Shown here: one piece after another, positions 18,940 to 27,970 of the stretch | Layout: each line of letters opens with the position of its first letter | How positions within the stretch are numbered: position 1 is the first letter of the stretch | Assembly: GCF_021556395.1 (NCBI RefSeq) | Contig: NZ_JAKGCS010000006.1 | Location: 248,001 to 312,000, forward strand | Source of the DNA: Acuticoccus kalidii | Lineage (GTDB): Bacteria > Pseudomonadota > Alphaproteobacteria > Rhizobiales > Amorphaceae | Length of the DNA stretch: 64,000 nucleotides | Direction of reading: 5' to 3' | The notes under the pieces: model-generated | What the model saw: only the letters and a program-made list of their open reading frames with translations | Told to the model about the DNA's origin: nothing | The model's database searches: none | Made by a program: the position numbers and the translations under genes

Positions 18940-19908
18940 ATGGAGCGCAATCCATCCAAGCTCGTCACGGTCTTCGGCGGATCGGGCTTTGTCGGGCGGT
19001 ATCTCATCCGCGCATTGGCGCGGAGCGGCTGGCGCATTCGCGTCGCGGTCCGCCGTCCCGATCTCGTCGGACACCTTCAGCCCATGGGCACGGTCGGTCA
19101 GATCCAGCCGATCCAGGCCAATGTCCGTGATGCGCATAGCGTGCGCGCCGCGGTCGCCAACGCCGATGCGGTCGTGAATTTCGTCGGCATCCTCGCCCAG
19201 TCGCGCAAGCAGACCTTCGAAGGCGTCCACGCCGAGGGTGCGCGGCTCGTCGCCGAGGCGACGCGGGACGCTGGGATCGAACGGCTCGTCCACATGTCGG
19301 CGCTCGGCGCGGACGCGAACGCCTCGTCCGAATATGCCCGCACCAAAGCCGCCGGTGAGGACGCCGTGCGCGCTGTGATGCCGGGCGCGACGATCCTGCG
19401 TCCGTCGATCGTGTTCGGGCCGGAGGATACGTTCTTCAACCGCTTCGCCCGGATGGCGCAGATTTCGCCGATCCTGCCGATCGTCGGGGAGGAAACCCGG
19501 TTCCAGCCGGTTTATGTCGCCGATGTCGGGGCGTTCTCCGCGGCCGCGGTGGAGGGGCGCGTCGCCGCCGGCACGTACGAGCTCGGCGGGCCCGACATCA
19601 AATCGATGCGGGCGCTGATGGAGTTGATGCTCGAGATCACGCATCATAAGCGGAAGATCGTGTCGCTGCCCTTCGGTCTCGCGCGCTTCAACGCCAAGTT
19701 CTTGGAACTGATGCCGAATGCGCCGTTGACGACCGATCAGGTCGAGATGCTGAAGTCGGACAATGTGGTGTCCGATGCCGCGATCGAAGAGGGGCGCACG
19801 TTCGCCGCTGCCGGGATCGGCCCGCACAGCCTCGCGGCGATCCTGCCGACCTATCTGTGGACCTATCGCCGGGGTGGCCAGTTCGCCGAACCCGGAAGCG
19901 CCGCCTAG
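18940..19908 (+). CDS. NAD(P)-binding protein, complex I NDUFA9-like
   Basis: Atypical short-chain dehydrogenase/epimerase related to the NDUFA9 accessory subunit of respiratory complex I, widespread in alphaproteobacteria. The Rossmann dinucleotide motif VFGGSGFVGRYL is at the N-terminus. The YxxxK active-site pair appears in SEYARTKAAGED and the segment ATILRPSIVFGPEDTFFNRF is typical. I chose ATG 18940 (322 aa); a GTG at 18928 is also open. It is the first gene after tRNA-Leu. In the rhizobial order it is commonly followed by uppP, as here, though uppP is on the opposite strand. Whether it binds complex I in this bacterium is inferred from family only. Confidence 0.85.
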   Translation: MERNPSKLVTVFGGSGFVGRYLIRALARSGWRIRVAVRRPDLVGHLQPMGTVGQIQPIQANVRDAHSVRAAVANADAVVNFVGILAQSRKQTFEGVHAEGARLVAEATRDAGIERLVHMSALGADANASSEYARTKAAGEDAVRAVMPGATILRPSIVFGPEDTFFNRFARMAQISPILPIVGEETRFQPVYVADVGAFSAAAVEGRVAAGTYELGGPDIKSMRALMELMLEITHHKRKIVSLPFGLARFNAKFLELMPNAPLTTDQVEMLKSDNVVSDAAIEEGRTFAAAGIGPHSLAAILPTYLWTYRRGGQFAEPGSAA

Positions 19909-20284
19909 AGCGCCTCTCGGCGACGTGGGCGCGCGTCTCTGCCCGAGCGGTGGGATGCGCTCCCGCCGATGCGGCGGGAACGTACGCGCATCTGACGGCG
20001 TCTCAGCGTCGCCTCGCAGCTCTCCTGTGCGAGGCTGGTTCAAGACGGCCTCCTGCCGGACCGGGCGCGCGAGCGCGAGGGACGAGCCGACACCAAAGCG
20101 AGGGGCGGATGAACCGGCTTCCTCGCAAAGTGGCGCCGATGGAGCGCGGCGCGCGACGATGCGGTGCGGCGGGGCGGTCGGACCGTGAGGCGGGCCGGTG
20201 TCGTCCGGCCCTTTGATCGCGCGGCCGCTGTCGTCCGGCCTCTGTGGCGTGCGGACGGTGTGGAGCCGTCCTTCGCGGCGAGGG
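19909..20284. other. Convergent intergenic stretch
   Basis: No gene recognised between the convergent NDUFA9-like gene and uppP. The only pattern is a 12-bp direct repeat TGTCGTCCGGCC at 20199 and 20229, 30 bp apart. Open frames here are Arg/Ala-rich noise. Confidence 0.5.
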
Positions 20285-21094
20285 TCAGCCCGAATAATGG
20301 AGGAGTGCGAGGCCGAGAACGCCGACCACGATGCGCCACCACGCGAAGGGCGTGAAGCCGTGCCGCGAGACGAAATCGAGCAGGGTGCGCACCACGAGGA
20401 GGGCGGCGAAAAAAGCGGTGACGAAGCCGATCGTGATAATCACCGCATCGTCGACGGAGAGCTGGTTGCGGTTGACATAGAGATCGTACACGAAGGCGCC
20501 GCCCATCGTCGGAAGGGCGAGGAAGAACGAGAATTCAGCGGCCGAGCGCTTGTCGGTGCCGAACAGGAGAGCGCCGCCGATCGTCGCGCCCGAGCGCGAG
20601 ACGCCCGGCACCAGCGCCAGCATCTGGCAACAGCCGATCGCAAAGGCGAGCCAGACGGGATATTGCGTCGCGTTGGTATAGCGCGGCTCGGGCGACGCGC
20701 GCCGGTCGATCCACAACAGCACGATGCCGCCCAGGATGAGCGTCGTGCAAATCAGCGAGGGACTTTCATACAAGACCTCTTTGATGAAGCCGTGGAGCAT
20801 GACGCCCGCGAAGGCGGCCGGTAAGAAGGCGACGACGATGCCGGCGACAAAGCGGCGCGCGGCCGGATCGTGCGGCGTCGCGAGAACGATCGTGGTGAGG
20901 CGGTTGGTGTAGACTGCCAGAATCGCGCAGATCGCGCCGAGCTGGATGAGGACTTCGAACGTTTTGCCCGATGAATCGAACCCGAGAAAATGGCCCAAGA
21001 GCAGGATGTGCCCCGTGGACGATACGGGAATAAACTCCGTCAGCCCCTCGACAATGCCGAGAATGACGGCCGACACGATGGTTTCGGGTTCCAT
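20285..21094 (-). CDS. uppP: Undecaprenyl-diphosphatase UppP (BacA)
   Basis: Integral membrane phosphatase that recycles undecaprenyl pyrophosphate to the monophosphate carrier used for peptidoglycan, O-antigen and other glycans; overexpression gives bacitracin resistance. The 269-aa protein has the catalytic [14 protein letters not shown] block at residues 15-28 and the second conserved block [10 protein letters not shown] at about 155-164, with seven or eight membrane segments. Length and motifs are standard. The start has an AAGGGTGG site upstream. It is transcribed divergently from fzlA. Confidence 0.97.
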   Translation of the reverse strand: MEPETIVSAVILGIVEGLTEFIPVSSTGHILLLGHFLGFDSSGKTFEVLIQLGAICAILAVYTNRLTTIVLATPHDPAARRFVAGIVVAFLPAAFAGVMLHGFIKEVLYESPSLICTTLILGGIVLLWIDRRASPEPRYTNATQYPVWLAFAIGCCQMLALVPGVSRSGATIGGALLFGTDKRSAAEFSFFLALPTMGGAFVYDLYVNRNQLSVDDAVIITIGFVTAFFAALLVVRTLLDFVSRHGFTPFAWWRIVVGVLGLALLHYSG

Positions 21095-21200
21095 TGACCA
21101 CCCTTCATTTGTTGCGTTTCGCCCGCTATATCGCCTGGTGCGCGTCAGCGCCTGATCGCGAAATGCGTGCCAGTTGGTTAGTTCAGCGTTAGGCGCAGGT

Positions 21201-21890
21201 ATGATCGTCCATCACCACCCCTTCCTCGCTCCGTGTCGCTTCATCCGCCTCGCTTTGGCGGAGCACTCGCTCGATGTCGACCTCGTGGCGGAGCCCTTTT
21301 GGGAAGCCCGGCCGGACTTCACGGCCGTCAATCCCGGCCTCACTCTGCCGATGGCCTATGACGGCGATCGCGGGCCGCTGATCGGCGCGAGCGTCCTCAT
21401 GGAGTATCTGAGCGAGCGATATGGCGCGACCCGGCCGGGTCACAGCCTGATGCCGCCGGGCCCGCTCCAGCGGGCCGAGGTGCGCCGCCTCGTCGAGTGG
21501 TTCCTCGTGAAGTTCGAGGAGGAGGTCTCCGGCCCGTTCGTGACCGAGCGGATCCTCAAGATCGAAATTCCGGCCAAGCATGGCGGCGGCGCGCCCGATT
21601 CGGCGGCGCTGAGGGCCGCGCGGCAGAATATCGTCGGTCACATGCATTATCTCGGCGTCCTCACCGCGTCGCGAAACTGGATGGCGGGGGACACACTGTC
21701 CTTCGCCGATCTCGCGGCGGCATCGGCGCTGTCGGTCGTCGATTATCTCGGCGAGGTGCCGTGGGATGCCGATCCGGCCGTGAAGGCGTGGTATCAGAAG
21801 CTGAAATCGCGCCCCGCATTTCGTCCGCTGCTCGGGGACATGGCACGGCTCGTGAAGCCGGCCGCCCATTATGCCGATCTCGACTTCTGA
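21201..21890 (+). CDS. fzlA: FtsZ-binding GST-like protein FzlA
   Basis: Glutathione-S-transferase-fold protein of the FzlA group, which in Caulobacter binds FtsZ filaments, curves them and is needed for constriction. The start is ATG 21201 (229 aa). The N-terminal thioredoxin-like domain is followed by a helical domain with [17 protein letters not shown], and the C-terminus ends HYADLDF, the tail that is diagnostic for FzlA and important for its activity. The N-terminus ([18 protein letters not shown]) departs somewhat from enzymatic GSTs. It lies divergent to uppP and overlaps queG by 20 nt, a common alphaproteobacterial arrangement. The call is by family resemblance; a generic GST is the alternative. 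Confidence 0.82.
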   Translation: MIVHHHPFLAPCRFIRLALAEHSLDVDLVAEPFWEARPDFTAVNPGLTLPMAYDGDRGPLIGASVLMEYLSERYGATRPGHSLMPPGPLQRAEVRRLVEWFLVKFEEEVSGPFVTERILKIEIPAKHGGGAPDSAALRAARQNIVGHMHYLGVLTASRNWMAGDTLSFADLAAASALSVVDYLGEVPWDADPAVKAWYQKLKSRPAFRPLLGDMARLVKPAAHYADLDF

Positions 21891-23004
21891 CGGACAGAAG
21901 GCCAGGCAATTCATCCTCGCCGAGGCGGGGCGGGCGGGCTTCGACGATGCGCGGATCCTCGCCGCGGACGCCGTCGGCGCGGCGCTGTCCGAGCGGCTCG
22001 CCGACGCGCTCGCCCACGGCCACCATGGCGACATGGACTGGCTCGCCGAAACGGCCGAGCGGCGCGGCCATCCGAAGGCGCTGTGGCCGGACGTCAGCTC
22101 CATCATCATGCTCGGTATGAATTACGGACCGCGCACCGATCCCCTCAAAGGACTCGCCGAGACCGATCGGGGCCTTATCTCCGTCTATGCACGGGGGCGG
22201 GATTATCATGACGTCATGAAGGGGCGCATGAAGACCCTCGCCCAGCGCTTCGTCTCCCGCTTCGGCGGGGACATCAAGGTGTTCGTCGACACCGCGCCGG
22301 TGATGGAGAAGCCGCTCGCCCAACTCGCCGGGATCGGTTGGCAGGGCAAGCACACCAATCTCGTCTCCCGCCGGCACGGCTCGTGGCTCTTTCTGGGGGC
22401 GGTGTTCACCACCCTCGATCTGCCGCCGGACGAGGGGGAGAGCGACCATTGCGGCTCCTGCCGGCGTTGCCTCGACGTCTGTCCGACGGACGCCTTTCCC
22501 GCCCCTTATGCGCTCGATGCGCGGCGCTGTCTCGCTTATTGGACGGTTGAGGCGAAGGGGATGATCCCGCGGGCTTTGCGGCCGGCGATGGGAAATCGCA
22601 TCTTCGGCTGCGACGACTGCCTCGCCGTGTGTCCGTGGAACCGCTTCGCTCACGCGGCCTCGGATGCCAAGCTCGCGGGGGACGAGGCGGCGGAGCGGCC
22701 GCGATTGCGCGATCTCGCGCGGCTCGATGACGCGGCCTTCCGCACGCGGTATGCGGGGACACCGGTCAAGCGCATCGGGCGCGAGCGGTTCGTGCGCAAT
22801 GTGATGATTGCGATAGGCAACGCCGGGGAGGCGCGGCTGATGGACGTGGTGGAGGAGCGGCTCGCCGACGCGGCGCCGCAAGTGAGAGCAGCGGCCGCCT
22901 GGGCGGCCGGACGATTGATGACCGAAGAACGATTCGCCGATGCGCGGGTGCGACGGCTCGGCGAGGAAGAGGATCCGATGGTGAGGGCGGAGTGGCTGGC
23001 GTGA
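21871..23004 (+). CDS. queG: Epoxyqueuosine reductase QueG
   Basis: Cobalamin- and iron-sulfur-dependent enzyme that reduces epoxyqueuosine to queuosine at position 34 of tRNAs with GUN anticodons. The 377-aa protein has the catalytic Asp in KVFVDTAPVMEKPLAQLAGIG. It has two [4Fe-4S] motifs, CGSCRRCLDVCP and CDDCLAVCP, and a C-terminal HEAT-like segment from about residue 290. Length is normal. It overlaps fzlA by 20 nt and the following SDR gene by 4 nt, so all three are likely co-transcribed. Confidence 0.96.
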   Translation: MPISTSDGQKARQFILAEAGRAGFDDARILAADAVGAALSERLADALAHGHHGDMDWLAETAERRGHPKALWPDVSSIIMLGMNYGPRTDPLKGLAETDRGLISVYARGRDYHDVMKGRMKTLAQRFVSRFGGDIKVFVDTAPVMEKPLAQLAGIGWQGKHTNLVSRRHGSWLFLGAVFTTLDLPPDEGESDHCGSCRRCLDVCPTDAFPAPYALDARRCLAYWTVEAKGMIPRALRPAMGNRIFGCDDCLAVCPWNRFAHAASDAKLAGDEAAERPRLRDLARLDDAAFRTRYAGTPVKRIGRERFVRNVMIAIGNAGEARLMDVVEERLADAAPQVRAAAAWAAGRLMTEERFADARVRRLGEEEDPMVRAEWLA

Positions 23005-23903
23005 GCGAGAGCCGGCATGACGACAGGCAGGACATGCGCCTCGTGGCGCTCGGGTGCGGCTATTCGGCCCGCACGTTCATCCGCGTGGTCCGACCCGACA
23101 GCGTCGTCGGCACGACGCGATCGGTGCAGCGCGCCGACGATCTGCACCGAAGGGGCATCCGTTCGGTGGTGTTCGATGGCGGCAGCAGCGAGACCCTCTC
23201 CGAGGCGCTGCGGGAGGCGACGCACATCGTCGTCTCGGCCGGGCCGGAGGCGGACGGGGACCCCTTCCTCCACCTCTTCGAGCGCGACATCGCCCACGCC
23301 GAGAGCCTTCAATGGATCGGCTATCTGTCGACGGTCGGCGTTTATGGCGACCATCGCGGCGAGGAAGTCGACGAGCGGGCGCTGTGCCATCCGACGGCCG
23401 ATCGCGGCGTCTGGCGTCTCGAGGCGGAGGCCGCATGGTCCGCTCTCGGCCGCCGGCTCGACGTGCCGGTCGGTATCTTCCGGCTCGCCGGCATTTATGG
23501 GCCGGGGCGCAATGCGTTCGTCAATCTCGCGGCGGGCAAGGCGCGTCGGATCATCAAGCCCGGCCAGGTGTTCAATCGCATCCATGTCGAGGACATCGCG
23601 CAGACATTGGTGGCGGCAGTGGGGCGGCCGGCGCACCGCGTGTACAATGTCGCGGACGACGAGCCCGCGCCACCACAGGACGTGATCACCTACGCCGCCG
23701 AGCTGATGGGCACCGAGCCGCCGCCGGAGATCGCGTTCGACGAGGCCGACCTCTCCCCCATGGCGCGCTCTTTCTATGGCGAGGTGAAGCGGATCTCCAA
23801 CCGTCGCATCCGCTCGGAGTTGGGCGTGCGCCTGCGCTACCCCACATATCGGGAAGGCCTCGAAGCGTTGTGGGAGAGTGGATTATGGCGCGAGCACGGC
23901 TGA
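23001..23903 (+). CDS. SDR family NAD(P)-binding protein, YeeZ-like
   Basis: Extended short-chain dehydrogenase/epimerase-like protein (300 aa from the GTG at 23001, which overlaps the queG stop as GTGA; ATG 23034 is an alternative). It has a Gly-rich Rossmann start ALGCGYSARTFIR, the YLSTVGVYGDHRGE segment with Ser/Tyr-type residues, and RLAGIYGPGRNAFVNL. YeeZ-like proteins are often beside queG or GST genes, but their substrates are not established. It is co-transcribed with queG and overlaps the next small gene by 19 nt. Confidence 0.8.
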   Translation: MSESRHDDRQDMRLVALGCGYSARTFIRVVRPDSVVGTTRSVQRADDLHRRGIRSVVFDGGSSETLSEALREATHIVVSAGPEADGDPFLHLFERDIAHAESLQWIGYLSTVGVYGDHRGEEVDERALCHPTADRGVWRLEAEAAWSALGRRLDVPVGIFRLAGIYGPGRNAFVNLAAGKARRIIKPGQVFNRIHVEDIAQTLVAAVGRPAHRVYNVADDEPAPPQDVITYAAELMGTEPPPEIAFDEADLSPMARSFYGEVKRISNRRIRSELGVRLRYPTYREGLEALWESGLWREHG

Positions 23904-24154
23904 TCGCGATTGCGCTCACCGGAACGATGCTCGGCATCGGCCCCGTGGCGGCGCAATCCTATGATCAATATCAGAACCGGATGCAGCTCCAGCAGTCCCA
24001 GCGTCAGCTCGATAATTCGAGCCGGACGCGGGACTTCGAGGCGCGGCAGAGAGACCGCGATATCGACACGCGGATCCAAAATCTCGACACGAACCAGCGG
24101 CTGAACTCACCGCCGATCCTGCGCCAGCCGCCCATCGTCACGCCGACCCGCTAG
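23885..24154 (+). CDS. Small exported hypothetical protein
   Basis: 89-aa protein with a clear Sec signal peptide (MARARLIAIALTGTMLGIGP, cleavage after VAAQ or nearby) followed by a short, strongly hydrophilic, Gln/Arg/Asp-rich mature chain with likely helical charge repeats (RDFEARQRDRDIDTRIQNLD) and a Pro-rich tail. It overlaps the end of the SDR gene by 19 nt in another frame, so it is probably translationally coupled. No family recognised. Periplasmic location is inferred from the signal peptide. Confidence 0.7.
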   Translation: MARARLIAIALTGTMLGIGPVAAQSYDQYQNRMQLQQSQRQLDNSSRTRDFEARQRDRDIDTRIQNLDTNQRLNSPPILRQPPIVTPTR

Positions 24155-24226
24155 CGGGCCCGGCGACCGGCTACCGCCCGCGACCGGCTTTTCGGGAGCG
24201 GGCGGCGTTCTTGATGTTGCCGGTCG

Positions 24227-24718
24227 TCAGAAGTGGGTCTTGGCGACGCGGGCGCGGGCCGCCTCGTCGGCGTTGCCGCGAAAGATGCTCGACGCCATCA
24301 TCGCGATGAAGTCGCCCTTCTCGGCGCGCCACAATTCGGCGCGGCCCGGATCGAAGCGCAACATTGCGAGATCGGGATCCTCGCGCCCCTTGTCGTACCA
24401 GGCCGAGACGATGGGCGACCAGAACTTGTCGATGATCGCCGGATCGTTGTCGAGCGTCAGCGTGCCGTGCACCGAGGCGAACAGGTGGTGCCCCTTGGAT
24501 GAAAAGTTGAGGATCGCGTCGTGGCTCGTGGCGAGCGCACGGACGAGCCGATTCTGGCGGTTCGTATAGAACCAGATGCGGTTCGGCAGGTCATCGTCGA
24601 ACTGCGCCGTCATCGGCTGGGTGTGGGCCTCGTCGACACCGGCGAGCCCCAGCATGACGAAGGGGCTCTCGTCGAGCTCGTCCCAGAACTTTTCCTTCAG
24701 GTCCATTTCGGTGGCCAT
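24227..24718 (-). CDS. Pyridoxamine-5'-phosphate-oxidase-like protein (general stress protein 26 type)
   Basis: Small split-barrel flavin-binding protein (163 aa) of the PNPOx-like general-stress group. The ATG at 24718 is chosen over one six codons upstream because AGGAG lies just before it. Segments IWFYTNRQNRLVRAL and FSSKGHHLFASVHGTLTL are typical of the barrel, and W-rich ELWRAEKGDFIAMMAS is typical of the C-terminal half. Members bind FMN or F420; which one applies here, and the substrate, are unknown. It stands alone between the small exported protein (convergent) and leuA. Confidence 0.82.
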   Translation of the reverse strand: MATEMDLKEKFWDELDESPFVMLGLAGVDEAHTQPMTAQFDDDLPNRIWFYTNRQNRLVRALATSHDAILNFSSKGHHLFASVHGTLTLDNDPAIIDKFWSPIVSAWYDKGREDPDLAMLRFDPGRAELWRAEKGDFIAMMASSIFRGNADEAARARVAKTHF

Positions 24719-24880
24719 GGGAAACTCCTTTGGCATTCTGGGAGAGAACGCGCCGCCGGCAAAATATGTTTCCGGCGAGTCTCAAGGAGTGTGTCGGCCT
24801 GACCCGGAGCGCGGGCCGTGCGCTCGGCTCGTGGAGTACGGGGCCGCGCGCGGCGGCCTCGTTCTGCGTCCGAGCCGTGG

Positions 24881-24900
24881 CGCCCCTCGGGGGAGGGGCG
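24881..24900 (-). terminator. Hairpin after leuA
   Basis: CGCCCCTC (24881-24888) and GAGGGGCG (24893-24900) form a perfect 8-bp stem with a 4-nt loop, 11 nt past the leuA stop. No T-run follows on the minus strand, so intrinsic termination would be weak. Confidence 0.45.
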
Positions 24901-24910
24901 GGAGCGGGGC

Positions 24911-26449
24911 TTACGCCGCGTTCACACCTTGGGCGTGGATCCGCTTGCGGGCCATCAGCTTGTTCACCGCTGCGACATAGGCCTTCGCCGAGGCGACCAG
25001 CGTGTCGACATCCGCGCCGCGGCCCGATTCGATGCGGCCATTCTGCTCGAGGCGGACCGAGACTTCGGCCTGTGCGTCGGTTCCCTCGGTCACGGCGTGG
25101 ACCTGATAGAGGGACAGCTTCGCCTCGTGCGGCATGATCTTCTTCACCGCATTGAAGACGGCATCGACCGGACCCGATCCCGTCGCCTCCTGGGTGACGT
25201 GGCGCCCGCCCATGTCCATCACGAGGATCGCCTTTTGCGGGCCGCCGGTGCCGGCGATCACCGTGAGGCTCATCACGCGAGCGAGCTCGTTCTCCTCGGT
25301 GATGTGGTCCTCGATCAGGGCCTCGATGTCCTCGTCATAGACGTGCTTCTTGCGGTCGGCGAGCTCCTTGAAGCGGCGGAACGCGTCCTGCAGGGCGTTG
25401 TCGCCGATCTCGAAGCCCAGCTCCGCGAGCTTCTGCTTGAAGGCGTGGCGGCCGGAATGCTTGCCCATGATCAGCGAGGTCGCGCGCACGCCGACATCCT
25501 CGGGGCGCATGATCTCGTAGGTTTCGGCGTGCTTCAGCATCCCGTCCTGGTGGATGCCGCTCTCGTGCGCGAACGCGTTCTTGCCGACGATCGCCTTGTT
25601 GTACTGAACCGAGAAACCGGAGGCCATCGCGACGAGCTTGGAGGCACGCGTGAGCTGGGTGGTCTCGATCCGGGTGGAGTAGGGCAGCACGTCGCCGCGG
25701 GTGCGGATCGCCATCACGATCTCTTCGAGCGCCGCATTGCCCGCCCGTTCGCCGAGACCGTTGATCGTGCACTCTACCTGTCGGGCGCCGCCTTCGACGC
25801 CGGCGAGCGAGTTCGCGACCGCCATGCCGAGATCGTTGTGGCAGTGCACCGAGAAAATCGCCTGGTCGGCGTCGGCGACGTGATTGCGGACATGCTCGAA
25901 CATCGCCCGATACTCGGACGGGACGCAGTAGCCGACGGTATCCGGCAGATTGATGGTGGTGGCGCCCGCGCGGATCGCGGCGTCGACGCATTTGACCAGA
26001 TAGTCGAGCGGGGTGCGCGTCGCGTCCATCGCCGACCATTCGACATTGTCGCACAGATTGCGCGCCTGTCGGACGGTGGCGTCGATGATCTCGAGGACCT
26101 GCTCCTCGCTCTTCTTCATCTGGTGTTCCAGATGGATCGGCGAGGTCGATACGAAGGTGTGGATGCGGGGGCGCTTGGCGTGCCGCACGGCTTCGCCGGC
26201 GCGGTCGATATCGGCCGGGATCGCGCGGGCGAGGCCGGCGACGACGCTGTTCTCCACCTGACGGGCGATCTCGGAGACCGCCTCGAAGTCGCCTTCGGAG
26301 GCGATCGGGAAGCCGGCTTCGATGACGTCGACGCCCATTTCGTCGAGCAGCGTGGCGATTTGGACCTTCTCGTCCAGCGTCATCGATGCGCCGGGGCTCT
26401 GCTCACCGTCGCGCAGGGTGGTGTCGAAGATGATGATGTGGTCGCTCAT
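24911..26449 (-). CDS. leuA: 2-isopropylmalate synthase
   Basis: First committed enzyme of leucine synthesis: condenses acetyl-CoA with 2-oxoisovalerate. From ATG 26449 (AAGGA site 7 nt upstream) the protein is 512 aa, normal for the family. The catalytic TIM barrel begins [19 protein letters not shown] and has the metal-ligand segment [18 protein letters not shown]. The C-terminal LeuA dimer domain for leucine feedback inhibition covers about residues 380-500 ([16 protein letters not shown] ... [13 protein letters not shown]). It is preceded on the same strand by a leucine-rich leader peptide and hairpins, so synthesis is probably attenuated by charged tRNA-Leu as well. Confidence 0.97.
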   Translation of the reverse strand: MSDHIIIFDTTLRDGEQSPGASMTLDEKVQIATLLDEMGVDVIEAGFPIASEGDFEAVSEIARQVENSVVAGLARAIPADIDRAGEAVRHAKRPRIHTFVSTSPIHLEHQMKKSEEQVLEIIDATVRQARNLCDNVEWSAMDATRTPLDYLVKCVDAAIRAGATTINLPDTVGYCVPSEYRAMFEHVRNHVADADQAIFSVHCHNDLGMAVANSLAGVEGGARQVECTINGLGERAGNAALEEIVMAIRTRGDVLPYSTRIETTQLTRASKLVAMASGFSVQYNKAIVGKNAFAHESGIHQDGMLKHAETYEIMRPEDVGVRATSLIMGKHSGRHAFKQKLAELGFEIGDNALQDAFRRFKELADRKKHVYDEDIEALIEDHITEENELARVMSLTVIAGTGGPQKAILVMDMGGRHVTQEATGSGPVDAVFNAVKKIMPHEAKLSLYQVHAVTEGTDAQAEVSVRLEQNGRIESGRGADVDTLVASAKAYVAAVNKLMARKRIHAQGVNAA

Positions 26450-26480
26450 GGCTTCGTCCTTGATGGCGGCGGTTGGCCGC

Positions 26481-26551
26481 ATGATCGGTTCGTTTCGGTT
26501 CGATCATCCCCTGAACGTGCGCCCGTCTGCCGGGCCGCCGACGCTCAGGGG
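26481..26551 (-). promoter_or_regulatory. leuA attenuator hairpins
   Basis: On the minus strand, CCCCTGAGCGT (26551-26541), which contains the leader stop codon, pairs with ACGTTCAGGGG (26518-26508) over 11 bp with one G-U pair. The loop holds an inner stem GCCCG/CGGGC (26521-26535). A second hairpin ATGATCG/CGATCAT (26507-26481) follows just before leuA. A ribosome stalled on the leader's Leu codons would cover the first arm. No U-run follows either hairpin, so whether regulation is at transcription or translation is open. Confidence 0.65.
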
Positions 26552-26640
26552 CTAGTAAGGAGAAGGAGAAGGCCGAGCGGCATCACGCCGGCGGAAAGGG
26601 CCGGTGCGCGTGCGCTGTTATGGGACTCGGGCGTCATCAT
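26545..26640 (-). CDS. leuL: leuA leader peptide
   Basis: 31-codon frame ending in MPLGLLLLLTSP, with five consecutive Leu codons (26571-26557) and a sixth two codons earlier, stopping inside the proximal arm of the downstream hairpin. It lies 95 nt upstream of leuA. This is the hallmark of a leucine attenuator leader. Two adjacent ATGs (26640, 26637) or a later ATG at 26583 could be the start. A TTGACG box at 26684-26679 may be the -35 of the promoter; the -10 is unclear. Confidence 0.7.
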   Translation of the reverse strand: MMTPESHNSARAPALSAGVMPLGLLLLLTSP

Positions 26641-26739
26641 GGCGCGTTCTTGTACAATGGTGGCGCGCATTTGGCCAGCGTCAATGCGCGCACCGAGTGC
26701 TTTTTCGCCCTGGCGCGTGAGCGATCGGTTTCCGGCCGA

Positions 26740-27309
26740 TCAGTTTTCGGCCGGCTGCTGCCCGCCCGGCGTCAGGAGCACGCGGACGCGCGATTTCGAT
26801 TCCACCCGCGCGATCCCGGTGTTGAGGTCGACGGTGATGGTGTCGCCGGTGATCACGTTGTTGTCTTGCGTGAGGGTGACGTTGCCGTTCAGCGCCAGCG
26901 TCCGCGAGTCGAAATTGACGATTCCGGTGTCGCCCGTCGCGGCCTGACCGTTCGTGGTCAGAAGCACGTTGCCGGTCGCTTCGAGCTTCGAGATGCGCTG
27001 GTTCTGGTTGGTCGCCGGCGCGTTCGAGCCGCGCGCCGCCTCGGCGGTGAGGGCGGCCTGCGCGTAATGGACGACGAGGCGCGCGGTCTGGAGCGCCGCA
27101 TCGTTCTGCTTCACCGTCACGTTGCCGGTGAAGACGGCGACGTTGTTGCGGTCCTGCACCTCGAGCTCGTCGGCCTCGATTTCGATGGGCGTCGATTGGT
27201 CGGATCCGAAATCGGCGAATCCCGTCTGCAGCGTCTGGGCCGCGGCGGTGCCCGCTGCGGCGCCCAGAAGAAGGGCGGCGAGGCCGGCGCGGATGATGGG
27301 CAGGAGCAT
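26740..27309 (-). CDS. lptA: LPS transport periplasmic protein LptA
   Basis: LptA forms the periplasmic bridge that carries lipopolysaccharide from LptC to LptD. The 189-aa protein has a signal peptide (about 24 residues, ending AAAQ) and the OstA/LptA beta-jellyroll with segments EIEADELEVQDRNNVAVFTG and LEATGNVLLTTNG, then ALNGNVTLTQDNNVITGD. It lies 22 nt downstream of lptC. In most relatives lptB follows directly; here the next gene is the leuA leader, so lptB must be elsewhere. Confidence 0.93.
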   Translation of the reverse strand: MLLPIIRAGLAALLLGAAAGTAAAQTLQTGFADFGSDQSTPIEIEADELEVQDRNNVAVFTGNVTVKQNDAALQTARLVVHYAQAALTAEAARGSNAPATNQNQRISKLEATGNVLLTTNGQAATGDTGIVNFDSRTLALNGNVTLTQDNNVITGDTITVDLNTGIARVESKSRVRVLLTPGGQQPAEN

Positions 27310-27331
27310 GGGCGGGTCTCCGTGGAACTCG

Positions 27332-27970
27332 CTAGGGCGCGGGGTTGATGGTTATGGAAACGCCGCCCGTGAACCGGATCAAGCCGCCACCGTCGGTTAC
27401 GTCGATGCGGCCGGCGCGGATGCGTCCGCGCGGCGAGTCGATATCGATGCCGCCTTCGCCTTCGACGCGTCCCTCGCTGAGATGGACCGTGGCGTTGTCG
27501 AGCTTGGCGTGGTTGCCGTCGGAGGAGTTGATCGACACCCCCTCGGACAGTTCGAGGATCTCCGTCCCCGTATCGTATTTGGCGATGTCGCCGTGAATGT
27601 TGACGGTCTGCCCGTCGCCCATGTCGAGGTTGACGTTCAACGCCTCGAGGCTGAGGCGCGACGGGGTGAGGAGGCTCTGCACCGCCCGCTCGGCGACCAC
27701 CTCATAGCGCCGCCCCTCGCCGAGATGGCCGGACAGGCGCGGCTCGTTCATCACGAGCCCGTCGGAGGTGAGGCTCAGCCCGGCGAGCATCGACAGCGGC
27801 ACGAGCTTCGGGATGATCGCGGCGCCGGCGAGGCCGAGCACGATGATCCCGCTGACGATTGGCAACAGGACGCGGAGCCGCTTCACCCGCCGCGTATGAC
27901 GGCGGGCCCGATTCTGCTCGATCCGACGGGTGTCGGCGATTCCGGGATAGGTGGCGGCGGCGTCGGTCAT
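27332..27970 (-). CDS. lptC: LPS export protein LptC
   Basis: Bitopic inner-membrane protein linking the LptB2FG transporter to LptA. It starts at ATG 27970, whose ATGA overlaps the RNase D stop. It has an Arg-rich cytoplasmic N-terminus, a single membrane segment at about residues 33-55 (VLLPIVSGIIVLGLAGAAII), and a periplasmic jellyroll with ILELSEGVSINSSDG and RGRIRAGRIDV. The 212-aa length is normal for alphaproteobacteria. It is the middle gene of the RNase D-lptC-lptA operon. Confidence 0.92.
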   Translation of the reverse strand: MTDAAATYPGIADTRRIEQNRARRHTRRVKRLRVLLPIVSGIIVLGLAGAAIIPKLVPLSMLAGLSLTSDGLVMNEPRLSGHLGEGRRYEVVAERAVQSLLTPSRLSLEALNVNLDMGDGQTVNIHGDIAKYDTGTEILELSEGVSINSSDGNHAKLDNATVHLSEGRVEGEGGIDIDSPRGRIRAGRIDVTDGGGLIRFTGGVSITINPAP

